NCBI RefSeq assembly: GCF_009728935.1
Contig: NZ_CP034235.1
Span: 4,440,001 to 4,504,000 of the forward strand
From: Paenibacillus psychroresistens
Lineage (GTDB): Bacteria > Bacillota > Bacilli > Paenibacillales > NBRC-103111
Direction: 5' to 3'
Length of the DNA: 64,000 nt
Shown: piece after piece, positions 1 to 8,410 of the stretch
Layout: each line of letters begins with the position of its first letter
Numbering within the stretch: the first letter of the stretch is position 1
Translations under genes and position numbers: made by a program
Notes under the pieces: generated by a model
Databases searched by the model: none
What the model was told of the DNA's origin: nothing
The model's input: only the letters and a program-made list of their open reading frames with translations

Positions 1-53
1 GAAGCCCCCCAATCGATGTCGGTTGATTCCGAAGTATTTATCTCGATCAACAT
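1..53 (-). CDS. Start of a phage baseplate gene (partial)
   Basis: Only the first 17 codons are inside the window; the gene runs off the left edge. The start is the ATG at 53, nine bases after a GGAG motif, and the protein begins MLIEINTSESTDIDWGA. By position, after the hub and V-like genes of a contractile tail, a gp25/gpW-type baseplate wedge protein is expected, and the opening residues are compatible with that. The family call is inference from position; the reading frame itself is clear. Confidence 0.5.
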   Translation of the reverse strand, partial: MLIEINTSESTDIDWGA

Positions 54-57
54 ACGA

Positions 58-612
58 TCATTCTCCTTTTAAATAGAGTTTAAGGAACGCTTCACTTGCG
101 TTAGGGTTTTCCCTTTTGACCTCAGCTTTAGTAGTTGGTTTTGTTATATAAGTGCTGGGCTGAATGTTATTATTTGTGGCTGTCTTATTCTCTTCTTTCT
201 TAACTTCTGCTTTGCCGGCTCTCACATATTCTTCGAAGTCCAGCTTTAGAGTTGCCTTAAGCATATTTCCTTTACCATCTATTTGGGTGTCGCTTACGCC
301 AACCGACTTCAGCAAAAACTTATTCTTACTTATCGGTTTGCTTCCGAGAATGAAGTAATCCGGTAGTTGCTTGGAAAGAATGTCCTGCCAAGATTCGATC
401 TCTTTCCTAACGTTAATCCCAAGAGTGGCAAACAGCGGTATTGTAAAACTTAGCGGGATAAGTGCCTCGCCTTTAATATAAGTGCTGGGCTTACTCTTTA
501 ACTTCTCCTGAGCTTCCGAACTAAGTGCACTACTCCACGCAAGCCCATCAAGGGGATATTTTATATTGGAGCTTACTTGAAATACTTTATTTTTAAACGT
601 TGCAATCGGCAC
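58..612 (-). CDS. P2 gpU-like tail protein
   Basis: A 184-aa phage tail protein starting at a GTG after AAGGGGTG. Residues about 35-130 have the layout of P2 gpU: a SKPSTY segment, a beta-rich G-x-x-L-I-P-L stretch, a helix (about 68-85), then a glycine-led turn before a final strand ending in EEYV. The C-terminal 50 residues are a Lys/Glu/Asn/Thr-rich, probably disordered tail. In P2, gpU is needed for tail completion. It lies between the V-like gene and the baseplate gene, whereas P2 places U beside the tape measure, so the order differs. Family assignment is by pattern only. Confidence 0.5.
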   Translation of the reverse strand: MPIATFKNKVFQVSSNIKYPLDGLAWSSALSSEAQEKLKSKPSTYIKGEALIPLSFTIPLFATLGINVRKEIESWQDILSKQLPDYFILGSKPISKNKFLLKSVGVSDTQIDGKGNMLKATLKLDFEEYVRAGKAEVKKEENKTATNNNIQPSTYITKPTTKAEVKRENPNASEAFLKLYLKGE

Positions 613-623
613 CTTAACACCCC

Positions 624-818
624 TTAATAGGCCGCGATTATCAGCCCGTCTGATTTATTATTTGAGAAAAAAACGACTGCAACCATGTCGTTTACTTCAA
701 TCGTGAGATGAGTTGCATAAGGAACATCGGCACTGACTACATTATCAAAATCTTGAAAGATCACCCGAGCTTTGCGGTTTATAGTGTCCACTGAACTGAC
801 TTGCCCTTTTAGCGTCAT
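624..818 (-). CDS. Baseplate gpV-like short OB-fold protein
   Basis: A 64-aa beta-rich protein. It opens MTLKGQVSSVD and ends VVFFSNNKSDGLIIAAY, the pattern of a lone OB domain as in phage baseplate assembly protein V or the gp5 N-terminus, which links the hub to the central spike. It lacks the long beta-helical spike domain, so the puncturing tip must be elsewhere or is very reduced. Its ATG overlaps the TAA of the upstream hub gene (TAATG), so translation is probably coupled. Confidence 0.5.
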   Translation of the reverse strand: MTLKGQVSSVDTINRKARVIFQDFDNVVSADVPYATHLTIEVNDMVAVVFFSNNKSDGLIIAAY

Positions 819-1744
819 TAATAGCCCTCCAGTGGCTTTCGCAGGGATAATGAAGTCTTATTGTTAATTAGGTCGTGTGTGAGACTGTGGATGGCGTATT
901 TACCATCAAATAAACCGATATCCTCTACACTTATATTTGTTCCAGCTGCGTAATTGGTGTTTAGGTTAATAGAGAGCGATCCGGTTATCATATGCTTATT
1001 GTAGCTCCGCAACAGCCCCTTAGCCCACCTGTTAGCTTCCGCTTGGTTGGTTGCATATACACTTCGTTTTAGGGTTGGACCTAATATATCGGTAGCAGAG
1101 TATGACCCTTCGATATATTCAGTACCATTGCTGCAAACAATGCACTTTTGATAAATTTCAGTCGACTCGTTCAAGAATTCGAAGGAATCGTTAATATTTC
1201 CTTCTCCAAACAAAGAAAGCTTCGGATCAGCCGCAATCTGTTCTTGCGCATATTCATCATATATAACCAATGAAAGGTTGTTGATTTTTAATGCATATCC
1301 TTCAGCCAAACAAAGATCTGCTAAGAATACGAAGTCTGCAATTTCTTGCTGATCAATTCGCTCATATAAATGATTCGCTATATTATAGGTTTGCAAGCTT
1401 AAACCGTAACGAGTGGCAATCTCCGTTACTATCTCCAGTAGCCTGACCTTCTCCCAGCCTTGCGTACGGGCCGTTTTACTAGCCTGAGGAATAGAAAGTG
1501 CCATGATGCCGAACATCCCCGCAGATTGGCTTAGCTGATCCACAAACATGATGCCAGAATCAAAACCACTTTCTAATATTTGAATTGTGTCGTTTTTAAC
1601 AGGTTTCCATTTGGACCAGACACCATCGCTATCAGAGAATGATATTTCTAAACTGTCTGGTTTCCCTCCAGAGTTATCTGTTAACTGTAATTTGGTCGGT
1701 TGCACAGATCCCGTAATATCAGCGCCGTTATAAATTATATTCAT
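818..1744 (-). CDS. Phage late control D-like baseplate hub protein
   Basis: About 308 aa, matching the gpD/gp27/XkdQ hub family that forms the central baseplate ring below the tail tube. Visible features are the N-terminal strand MNIIYNGADITG, a middle section with alternating strands and a helix at the EIATRYGLSL segment, and a C-terminal beta domain with NLNTNYAAGTNISVED. The ATG at 1744 overlaps the stop of the X gene as ATGA; an in-frame ATG at 1756 is the alternative. It follows tape measure and X and precedes the V-like gene, the usual order of contractile tails. Confidence 0.75.
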   Translation of the reverse strand: MNIIYNGADITGSVQPTKLQLTDNSGGKPDSLEISFSDSDGVWSKWKPVKNDTIQILESGFDSGIMFVDQLSQSAGMFGIMALSIPQASKTARTQGWEKVRLLEIVTEIATRYGLSLQTYNIANHLYERIDQQEIADFVFLADLCLAEGYALKINNLSLVIYDEYAQEQIAADPKLSLFGEGNINDSFEFLNESTEIYQKCIVCSNGTEYIEGSYSATDILGPTLKRSVYATNQAEANRWAKGLLRSYNKHMITGSLSINLNTNYAAGTNISVEDIGLFDGKYAIHSLTHDLINNKTSLSLRKPLEGY

Positions 1745-1953
1745 GATCGTTTCCATGGCGGCAATGTCTCCGCCGCCTTTACTTCGATAACTGGAATCTG
1801 GAGAACTTCTCCTCCACTGAATAGGATTGTATTTCGATATTGAGGATTGGCAGAAATGATATTTCCAGAGAGGGTTTCTTCATTGTAAAAATCTAATGCA
1901 ATAGAATCAAAGGTGTCATGAGACAAGGCTGTATATAAGTAATATTTAAGCAA
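1741..1953 (-). CDS. Tail protein X (LysM-like)
   Basis: A 70-aa protein of the P2 gpX type. The sequence HDTFDSIALDFYNEETL, followed by a NPQYRNTILFSGGEVLQIP stretch, follows the LysM plan (hydroxylated TFDSIA helix, ILFSGG turn, IP strand). In related phages the protein sits at the baseplate around the hub. Its first eight bases overlap the end of the tape-measure gene, and its stop overlaps the hub gene start. Confidence 0.75.
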   Translation of the reverse strand: MLKYYLYTALSHDTFDSIALDFYNEETLSGNIISANPQYRNTILFSGGEVLQIPVIEVKAAETLPPWKRS

Positions 1954-3982
1954 AGTTCTCCCTCCTCATGGATTTCACCCATTTATTACACATTGCTTTA
2001 AATTCTTCAAAATCTTGTCTCACTTGGCTCTCACTTGTATTAGAGCCGTATGTTGGAGAATATACGAATGTCGGTCCGCTACCGCTACCAGTTGTGCCGC
2101 CACCGCCAACACCAAGCACTTCGGCTGTCTTGCTTAGCAAACTCAAGCTTCTTGGCGTTCGTTTAAGTGGGATTGCTGCTTCTGGTCCAGCTTCGCCAAA
2201 TATGGATGGTTGGTTAGCAAATCCGCCTTTTGCAAATTCTTGCATCATCATGCCGTGAGTAGGGATTGAATTAGCAGCTGCGGTATAGGCACTTGTGTCC
2301 ATCCTTGGAATGAGATCGATGTTTACACCAGGTATCTTATTCATCTTCTCAATCAACCAATTTATATTATCAACGATAATATTCACTCCCATAGCGAAGG
2401 CCATTTTGATAATCTGCCAAGAATTTGTGAGAAAATCTTTAACTGCGCCCCAGTGTTTAATCAGTAGTAGCATAGGTGCAATTGGTCCAGTTAATACGAG
2501 GGCTAGATCTGGAATCTTATTAATTAGATTATGAAACCATGTCCAAGCGTTTTTCATTGCGTTTATTACGTTGTCCCAATATTTAACGAGTAGGATTATC
2601 CCTCCTACTAAAAGAGCGACCGCAGCAACAATACCTATAACGATCCAAGTAATCGGATTGGCATAAACAGCAGCGTTGAGTACCCATTGCGCAGCAGCTG
2701 CCGCCAATAGTCCAATTCGCGATGCTTTATTAGCCGCGTTCATTGCCCAAGTGCCTGCCGTGTTGAACCCTTTTACAATCGTGTCCTTTGCATAAAGACC
2801 TGTTAGATATAGTGTTGTAGCAGCATCTTTAAGCTTAGATATTCGCAAGAAGTCAAAGGCTATCTTCAAAGCATTGATACCTATTGTGAGTGTTTTAACA
2901 GTGGAAATGATGCCCATTGCCAGCTTCCATGCGGCTATGGCTGCAACTATACCCAAAATTATTGGCCCGATTAATGACCAGTTGTCAGAAATATATTGAT
3001 ATATTGGAACTGCTGAATTATACAGATCACCAAGAAATCCGGTGATATTTTGAATATGACCAAGTGCAATTGGTATTAATACGATAATCTTATTTGCCAC
3101 TCCTGCAATTGCATCCTGTAACTTTTTTATCTTCTCGGGACTGTTGGCAAAAGCGCTGACCATTTCGTTACCTTTTTTAAATAGACTAGTGAATGCAGGT
3201 AATGCCGCATTCATAATAGTGGAAGACAACTGTTTAAATCCTTCACTAAACAATCGTTTTTGATTGGCATAGCTACCTATAGTCCTCGCGAAATCCCCCT
3301 GTGCATCAGCGCTCTTTTCCAATAGGAAGTTATAACGCAGCATAGTTTGATCACCTTGACCCATTTTACTCCATGCAGTTTTAATTCCTTTCGCTAGCGC
3401 AAAGGCTTCTAGATTAGCCACGCTCATATTAATGCCCAATGCTTTCAAGGGTTCTGTTTCCCCAGATATACCGGATTTGATCTTCTCAAATGCTTCAGCA
3501 GGGTCTAAATTATAGAAGGATGCAAAGTCACCAGACAAAGCTGTTAAGTTTTCAGACATTGAAATAAGGTTCTCGCTTGAAACGCCTGAACTTTTCATCA
3601 ATGCACCTAATGTGCTGCTATATCTCTTTGCTGACAACTCGCTTAACCCGTATGCTTGTAGGGCTTGTTTGGACCATGCGTTAATTTGCGTTGCGCCTTT
3701 GCCGAAAGTTACATCAACAACGTTTTGCACTTCGGTTAGGTCAGAAGCGAGATCCAAACCTTGTTTGGCAACGTAGAGCAATCCAGCGCCTATTGCAGTA
3801 ATCCCAACCGCAACTCCTGTAGCAGCAACCGTGAAAGCTTTGCTTATCAATTTACCAGTCATACTCGACGTTTTACCAACATCGCCAATGCGTCTCTGAG
3901 CATCCAATAACGCCTTGCGTAGAGATGGGTCAATATTACCTGCTAACTTTATGACCGCCTCTAATTCACTTTTACTAGCCAT
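1946..3982 (-). CDS. Tail tape measure protein
   Basis: About 678 aa counting from MASKSELEAV. The N-terminal 70 residues are helical (PSLRKALLDAQRRIGDVG), then a glycine/alanine-rich membrane-like stretch near residues 45-70, a phage tape-measure core with WSKQALQAYGLSE and the SGISGETEPLKALGINMS motif, and several hydrophobic segments in the C-terminal half (near residues 335-360 and 435-470). The start at 3982 follows GGAAGGAGG. The open frame reaches 4045, but that stretch is read in another frame as the chaperone extension, so the longer start is rejected. The protein sets tail length and exits with the DNA. Confidence 0.9.
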   Translation of the reverse strand: MASKSELEAVIKLAGNIDPSLRKALLDAQRRIGDVGKTSSMTGKLISKAFTVAATGVAVGITAIGAGLLYVAKQGLDLASDLTEVQNVVDVTFGKGATQINAWSKQALQAYGLSELSAKRYSSTLGALMKSSGVSSENLISMSENLTALSGDFASFYNLDPAEAFEKIKSGISGETEPLKALGINMSVANLEAFALAKGIKTAWSKMGQGDQTMLRYNFLLEKSADAQGDFARTIGSYANQKRLFSEGFKQLSSTIMNAALPAFTSLFKKGNEMVSAFANSPEKIKKLQDAIAGVANKIIVLIPIALGHIQNITGFLGDLYNSAVPIYQYISDNWSLIGPIILGIVAAIAAWKLAMGIISTVKTLTIGINALKIAFDFLRISKLKDAATTLYLTGLYAKDTIVKGFNTAGTWAMNAANKASRIGLLAAAAAQWVLNAAVYANPITWIVIGIVAAVALLVGGIILLVKYWDNVINAMKNAWTWFHNLINKIPDLALVLTGPIAPMLLLIKHWGAVKDFLTNSWQIIKMAFAMGVNIIVDNINWLIEKMNKIPGVNIDLIPRMDTSAYTAAANSIPTHGMMMQEFAKGGFANQPSIFGEAGPEAAIPLKRTPRSLSLLSKTAEVLGVGGGGTTGSGSGPTFVYSPTYGSNTSESQVRQDFEEFKAMCNKWVKSMRRENFA

Positions 3983-4453
3983 GGTTACGATCCGCCTCCT
4001 TCCTTTGCCTCTCTGCTTCGTCTGCAAGATCCTCGAAAAACCCAATTAGATCAATAAGGCTCATCTCCATGCATTCTTTTCGGCTTGAAAACTGATTAAA
4101 AACTAACTGAGTTATACAGTTGGAGAGGTATTCGTCGGTGAGGAGTCCTCCAAATTCAAGAAGAAAAAACCTCGTACCAACGCCTCCGCTGTTACCGAAT
4201 CCTTGAAACTGATTCGTAAAACGTCATCAATTTCTATTGAAGGATCAGCCTTTTTAACTGCTGCCGCAAAAATGTAAAGGTGATAGTCGCAATCAAATTC
4301 TTGAACCATGACCATATTTCCGGATTTCTTGAATGATTTTGTTGCCTCCGCTTTATCGCGAGCTGTCATGTCTTCAAAGTTGTACGGCAATTCAGTGACA
4401 GTTTCACCATTGATATCTACAGGCTTGGTCAGTTTCAATTTAGTATTGGACAT
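3975..4453 (-). CDS. Tail assembly chaperone, long -1 frameshift product (gpE+E'-like)
   Basis: This product joins two frames. Ribosomes slip back one base at T TTT TTC (4169-4163) near the end of the short chaperone and continue without a stop to the TAG at 3977-3975. Counted from the upstream ATG at 4459 the product is 161 aa; from the preferred ATG at 4453 it is 159 aa. The 62-residue extension is protein-like: GGLLTDEYLSNCITQLVFNQ, then a helix-rich end with GFFEDLADEAERQRKEA. Its last codons overlap the tape-measure ATG. In P2, lambda and many Bacillota phages a short and a long chaperone made this way coat the tape measure before tube polymerisation. The frameshift is inferred; both frames and the heptamer are seen. 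Confidence 0.8.
4112..4453 (-). CDS. Tail assembly chaperone, short form (gpE-like)
   Basis: About 113 aa from the second ATG (MSNTKLKLTKPV), which lies eight bases after GGAG; the ATG at 4459 is too close to the ribosome binding site. The pattern LTKPVDINGETVTELPYNFEDMTARD is typical of phage tail assembly chaperones of the E/41/14 type: a short beta module followed by helices. It sits between tail tube and tape measure, as expected, and ends with a low-complexity SSPTNTSPTV that only the unshifted frame encodes. Confidence 0.85.
   Translation of the reverse strand: MSNTKLKLTKPVDINGETVTELPYNFEDMTARDKAEATKSFKKSGNMVMVQEFDCDYHLYIFAAAVKKADPSIEIDDVLRISFKDSVTAEALVRGFFFLNLEDSSPTNTSPTV
4163..4169 (-). 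promoter_or_regulatory. -1 frameshift slippery heptamer
   Basis: On the minus strand the chaperone reads GGT TTT TTC, giving the heptamer T TTT TTC of the X XXY YYZ class in the zero frame. It lies 17 codons before the zero-frame stop at 4112, and the -1 frame downstream is open for 62 codons. I did not find an obvious strong stimulatory stem just downstream by eye. Confidence 0.75.
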
Positions 4454-4492
4454 TGTCATTTCTCCTTCGAATAAAAAAATAAAACAGCCCTA

Positions 4493-5023
4493 TTATTGCA
4501 GGGCTGTTCTGAGGTCATTCATGTAATCCGTGCCATTTACGACATATTTGAAATTGAACTTATCAATCAACAAAACCTCTTTACCATCCACAATCTTACG
4601 TAAATAGTAGATTTCGAATTCGCTTGACCCATCCGCTCCAGAATTAACATCGATCTTGCCCATGTCATACTTTTTACTTACGCCACTCAAGAACACTTTG
4701 TGTTGCTGAATGCCAACCTTTACTTGGCTAGAGTCAAACACATCAACAACCCAGATAATCTCAAACTTTATTTCTCCCGGACGTGACATTATCGCGTACT
4801 GAGCGTTATCCGCTCTGTTGTTGACCGCAAATGTCATGCTCCCAAGTTGTCCGAATGATGGTAAATCAATTTCCCCCATGATTCCAGACCCCTTGACTGT
4901 GTCCGTAAGCTTTTCAATGCTTGGCAGTTGTAAATCGCTTGAATCGTCGATTAATACCATTGCATTGGCTTGATTGGATGCTTTCAGTTTATATTGGATC
5001 GTTTTGTTTGTAATCTTTGGCAT
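4493..5023 (-). CDS. Major tail tube protein (P2 FII-like)
   Basis: A 176-aa tube protein. The opening NKTIQYKLKASNQANAMVLI and the central LPSFGQLGSMTFAVNNR match the FII family, whose hexameric rings form the inner tail tube. The segment HKVFLSGVSKKYDMGKID, followed by an FEIYYLRKIVDGKEVLLID beta-hairpin, is the family's C-terminal half. Its ATG overlaps the sheath stop by one base (TAATG), so the sheath and tube are translationally coupled. Confidence 0.88.
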   Translation of the reverse strand: MPKITNKTIQYKLKASNQANAMVLIDDSSDLQLPSIEKLTDTVKGSGIMGEIDLPSFGQLGSMTFAVNNRADNAQYAIMSRPGEIKFEIIWVVDVFDSSQVKVGIQQHKVFLSGVSKKYDMGKIDVNSGADGSSEFEIYYLRKIVDGKEVLLIDKFNFKYVVNGTDYMNDLRTALQ

Positions 5024-6462
5024 TAACTTTCACCCCCAAATAAGGCTGTAATGCCCTTGGTTGTATATTGCACAACAAACGTTAATGATTTAGCGACTGG
5101 CGTAGTAGTGATCTGAGTATTAAACAAGAAGTTACCTTCAACGATGCTGCTCGTTGGATTGCTTGTCTCAAGAAACTCAATTACACCATACAAGAGCTTG
5201 CCGTCAGCAATTAGACTGTTAATCCAAGTGCCAGCATCGTTTAGAATCGTGTCTTTCATGCTGCGATTGAGTGGCCCATCTACATCAGACATAAAACGGT
5301 CTTGGAATGTATTGGTCATATACATCATCATACGAATGCCTGCGTCGAAAACATCCTTAGGGTCAATCGAAGCGCCGTATTCATAATTAGCACAATGAGG
5401 TCCCCATAAAACCCAAATGCCACTACGGAAATTGAAAGTTGTGATCCCTTTTTGATTCAGTTCGTTTGCTTGATTTTCGTCGAATACGAAATCTGCTCCA
5501 CTCGCAAGAACTGGACCAGTAATATCGACCTGTTTATTGGATGGAGAAATGTATGGAACATTGTCAGAAGCAAAGTCGGTTTGCTGCATGCGAACAACCA
5601 TAAGTGTTGAAGTCCAGAAGATTCTGCCAGCGCTTTTAGCCTTAGGCCATCCAACCTTTACACCAATGTCTGTGTATCCGTTTGTGGCCTTCCAAGCAAT
5701 AGCTTCAGCAATAGTATCGGATGTTGCTCCGCTGTCTAAGTCAGCTGCAACAAGCGCATCCCAATGCCCATTAATGTTCTGGGAAGCTGTAACAAGCGCT
5801 TCTTTGATTAGTTTTACTTGTGACCAACCAGGAGCAGCTAGGATTGTTGGGATTTGTTTATGGGTTACATAAACTAACTCCACTACTGAAATTCCTGTAC
5901 GAACTCCCGCTAAGTTGCCCCCGATTACATCAGAGCTAGTGACCTCTGCAATATCCATTTTATCGAATGTAGCAGGTGAAGGATTAACAAGTGTTTTAGT
6001 GGGTAAGGCAGACACTTTAACGCGTCCATCGGTTGTATATTCCGCCTTGAAGTCAGTCCCTAACACTTTACCCGTGATTGCAATCGTGTCTAAAACCGCT
6101 GGGGCTGTGATATAACCTACTCCATTTGCAATCGCCACTGATTGGGTACCTACAGTCACGCTCGTTTCAGGATCCATTACATTTATTACTACAATCGGTC
6201 CAATTGGTTGGATGCGATTCTTAAAATGTGCATATACAGCTTCGCTTAAGGTAAATGTGACCCAATCATCCGAATATCCTATTTTAGCCACAGCATCTGC
6301 AAAGCTGTTGATAATTATTGGAACATTGATTGCAGCTGCTGGATCTGCCAGTTGTTGAACAGGGGCTGTACCAATATAAACGGGTAATGTACTCACGCCA
6401 GAAGGAGAAAGAGTATCCGTTGTTGGTGACTGCTGCCCATATACACCATGTAAATATGGCAA
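5023..6462 (-). CDS. Contractile tail sheath protein (P2 FI-like)
   Basis: A 479-aa sheath protein, a usual length for the family. The N-terminus MPYLHGVYG and following PVYIGTAPV are the sheath signature; the C-terminal third (FMSDVDGPLNRSMKDTILND, then TPVAKSLTFVVQYTTKGI) forms the handshake domain that links neighbouring subunits. Sheath presence shows that the tail is contractile, i.e. a myovirus. It is the first gene of the sheath-tube-chaperone-tape measure series. Confidence 0.93.
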   Translation of the reverse strand: MPYLHGVYGQQSPTTDTLSPSGVSTLPVYIGTAPVQQLADPAAAINVPIIINSFADAVAKIGYSDDWVTFTLSEAVYAHFKNRIQPIGPIVVINVMDPETSVTVGTQSVAIANGVGYITAPAVLDTIAITGKVLGTDFKAEYTTDGRVKVSALPTKTLVNPSPATFDKMDIAEVTSSDVIGGNLAGVRTGISVVELVYVTHKQIPTILAAPGWSQVKLIKEALVTASQNINGHWDALVAADLDSGATSDTIAEAIAWKATNGYTDIGVKVGWPKAKSAGRIFWTSTLMVVRMQQTDFASDNVPYISPSNKQVDITGPVLASGADFVFDENQANELNQKGITTFNFRSGIWVLWGPHCANYEYGASIDPKDVFDAGIRMMMYMTNTFQDRFMSDVDGPLNRSMKDTILNDAGTWINSLIADGKLLYGVIEFLETSNPTSSIVEGNFLFNTQITTTPVAKSLTFVVQYTTKGITALFGGES

Positions 6463-6480
6463 GGTGGTTCACTTCCTTTC

Positions 6481-7029
6481 TTAATCGATAATATAATTAG
6501 GTGAATCCATAAATGGTAGAATAGTTGCCGTTGCCCGAAATGTAAGCCACCCGACATAATAGCCTGCAGGTTGCTGCAAATACATGCCCCATCTAAATGG
6601 CTTCTGAGCTGCAGTCTTTCCGCCTTCAATCAAATAATGGCTTGAAAGTTGCTGCCTACATATAAAAATAAGATTAAGCAGATCCTTATAACCCTTGAAG
6701 TTAGGAATTAAGGTGCCTGGTTCGGGATAAAGCCCGGGGTTATATACGATGAAAGATATGCGGATATTAAGACCGGCATCATTACCATCGTCCTCAGCTT
6801 CATCCATTCCAATGACTATTGCAGGAATTGCACTCTTTAACCCCTCAGGAAGCTGTAAAGGCACATCCTCCAATTGGTTCGGCGGTGGTATCCAACCCAC
6901 AAATACATTAGGGTACATGAGGTTGTACTGACTTACGTCATCATCATTCGGTACCATGAGCATGATCTTAGGGCTTACATGAGTTTTGCAGAAGGATTCT
7001 ATCGCTTCTAAGATCGTATTGTCTATCAT
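6481..7029 (-). CDS. Probable tail terminator/completion protein
   Basis: A 182-aa protein with an alpha/beta pattern (IAAIVIGMDEAEDD-type core near residue 70, then NIRISFIVYNPGLYPEPGT and a DLLNLIFICRQQLSSHYL helix). No clear family motif is recognised. It lies directly between minor tail protein Z and the sheath, the slot that lambda gpU (tail terminator) occupies in the gene order E-FI-FII-Z-U. The role is inferred from this position. Its start overlaps the Z stop by four bases (ATGA). Confidence 0.5.
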   Translation of the reverse strand: MIDNTILEAIESFCKTHVSPKIMLMVPNDDDVSQYNLMYPNVFVGWIPPPNQLEDVPLQLPEGLKSAIPAIVIGMDEAEDDGNDAGLNIRISFIVYNPGLYPEPGTLIPNFKGYKDLLNLIFICRQQLSSHYLIEGGKTAAQKPFRWGMYLQQPAGYYVGWLTFRATATILPFMDSPNYIID

Positions 7030-7595
7030 CGAATCGTCCTCCTTAATCTGCGCTCAATCTCATGTTCGACCCGCTTGGCGAGCATCGCATTTGCACTCTT
7101 TTGGATGATAGGAGCAACATCCTTGTTTTCAACCATTTGGGCCGTGGCGATTGTCCGCATTACATCGACTGGGTAGCGACCTCTGCCTTCTCTGCGCATT
7201 ACCTGTGTATTTCCTGTCACTTTCTGAACAAACACTTTAGGATCACCGCCTACCCGCTTATATCCAGCTGCCTTCTTGATCTTGACCTTTGCGATCTTAG
7301 AACTGGATCCAAGTCCTCCGGGAAGAAAACGAGCAAGAGTAAATCTCTTGCCGCGCACTGTTACAAATGCATTAAGCGACCCTCGACTTGCATATCTGGT
7401 GTCCGTTCCGCCTATGACTTCTTTCTTGGTGATGTTGTAGAGCTTAGGCACGACTTGTCCGACTTTGGTTTCAACATGCTTAATAGTACGATTGAGCGCG
7501 GACTGGATGGCTGCAGGAACTTCCTTTTCAAATCCGCGCATTTTCTTCATAACACCATCTAGTGCCGACACATCTATCGTTATCCTTTGAGCCAC
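7026..7595 (-). CDS. Minor tail protein Z
   Basis: A 189-aa basic protein matching lambda gpZ. The N-terminal helix (MKKMRGFEKEVPAAIQSALN) precedes the family's RTIKHVETKVGQ and a conserved SRGSLNAFVTVRGKRF stretch; the C-terminus is a Arg-rich helix (AKRVEHEIERRLRRTIR). In lambda gpZ acts at the tail end that joins the head. Gene order (capsid, connectors, Z, terminator) agrees. Confidence 0.8.
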   Translation of the reverse strand: MAQRITIDVSALDGVMKKMRGFEKEVPAAIQSALNRTIKHVETKVGQVVPKLYNITKKEVIGGTDTRYASRGSLNAFVTVRGKRFTLARFLPGGLGSSSKIAKVKIKKAAGYKRVGGDPKVFVQKVTGNTQVMRREGRGRYPVDVMRTIATAQMVENKDVAPIIQKSANAMLAKRVEHEIERRLRRTIR

Positions 7596-7597
7596 GC

Positions 7598-7915
7598 CTA
7601 CTCGCCTCGGTTCTGGTTGATCACAATTTCATAAACCCCGTCACTTTCTAAAACGGAGTCAATAAAGTGAAGTTTGTTGTTAAATATCTGCGTATTACCG
7701 ACTTTCGGCTTGTTTGGATAATCCAAAACAGGAATAAAGTAAAGGATTATGCCCGCTGTTATGCCGTTGTATTCTTTTTCTGAGCGCTTTATTAGCCGAT
7801 CGCTATCGATTTGAACAGTGCATTCTTGTCCATCGATGGTCACTAAGTCGCTAAATTCGTCCGTATTAAAGAAAACATTGGCGATATCTTGAGCTACATG
7901 GTCCTTGAAATTCAT
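7598..7915 (-). CDS. Head-tail joining protein (FII-like)
   Basis: A 105-aa acidic beta-rich protein. It starts MNFKDHVAQDIANVFFNTDEF, with VTIDGQECTVQIDSDRL-type strands behind it and a C-terminal beta hairpin (LESDGVYEIVINQNRGE). This follows the lambda FII/XkdH-type connector plan, an attachment protein between the portal and the tail. The ATG overlaps the stop of the preceding 59-aa gene (ATGA). Function is inferred from pattern and position. Confidence 0.6.
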   Translation of the reverse strand: MNFKDHVAQDIANVFFNTDEFSDLVTIDGQECTVQIDSDRLIKRSEKEYNGITAGIILYFIPVLDYPNKPKVGNTQIFNNKLHFIDSVLESDGVYEIVINQNRGE

Positions 7916-8091
7916 TCCAGATCATCAACTTTAGGTTTTTTCGCAGGCGTTTTCTCCATTGCAGGAGCGATAATGCCCTTACTGGTAAGCCTTTTAACTT
8001 CCGAATCGTCATGATCAGCATCAAAAAAAGAGCCCTTGCGATAAAGGGCTCCCTCGTTTCTAGCTGTACCTCGCACTACTTCATATTTCAT
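7912..8091 (-). CDS. Small phage head-region protein (59 aa)
   Basis: A 59-aa gene running from ATG at 8091 to TGA at 7914-7912. It begins MKYEVVRGTARNEGALYRKG, continues SFFDADHDDSEVKRLTSKG and ends in a proline/lysine-rich tail (PAKKPKVDDLE). The first part resembles the short N-terminal domain seen in Mu/FluMu-type phage head proteins. It couples to the connector gene through an ATGA overlap. The next gene upstream (8104-8391) has a similar beginning, so the two may be related. Confidence 0.65.
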   Translation of the reverse strand: MKYEVVRGTARNEGALYRKGSFFDADHDDSEVKRLTSKGIIAPAMEKTPAKKPKVDDLE

Positions 8092-8103
8092 GGATTACTG
8101 CTC

Positions 8104-8391
8104 CTATCTGTTTGAATCGTACCAACCTTTATACTGCTTGTTGTACTCTCCAGTGTTTTCGGACGGTTCTAGTCCCACGCTAGCAAGATACTCAGCTTGT
8201 TCCGTTGGCTTCAATGCCTTAAATTCGGCAATTGTTTTATAAACTTCCTGATCCTCGGCCTCTCCCGATCCTTCAATAACTTCCAAACGCATCAACCTCG
8301 CAATGTCGCTCTCTCTCAGATCTAGAACCTCTTCACCTGCTATATACTTTTCACCATTGTGAATAATTGTTTCTTTGGCTGTATAACCCAT
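8104..8391 (-). CDS. Small phage protein after capsid gene
   Basis: A 95-aa protein with two parts. Residues 1-45 (YTAKETIIHNGEKYIAGEEV, then LRESDIARLMRLEVIEG) form a small beta unit followed by a helix; residues 50-95 form an acidic helical stretch ending in KQYKGWYDSNR. It lies where lambda FI sits, between capsid and connector genes, and might assist capsid maturation or packaging. No firm family. Confidence 0.55.
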   Translation of the reverse strand: MGYTAKETIIHNGEKYIAGEEVLDLRESDIARLMRLEVIEGSGEAEDQEVYKTIAEFKALKPTEQAEYLASVGLEPSENTGEYNKQYKGWYDSNR

Positions 8392-8410
8392 TTGACTAGT
8401 CTCCTTTTAA

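Noticed and set aside
3983-4045. Longer N-terminus of the tape measure protein
   Set aside because: This stretch is the -1 frame chaperone extension; a good ribosome binding site lies before 3982.
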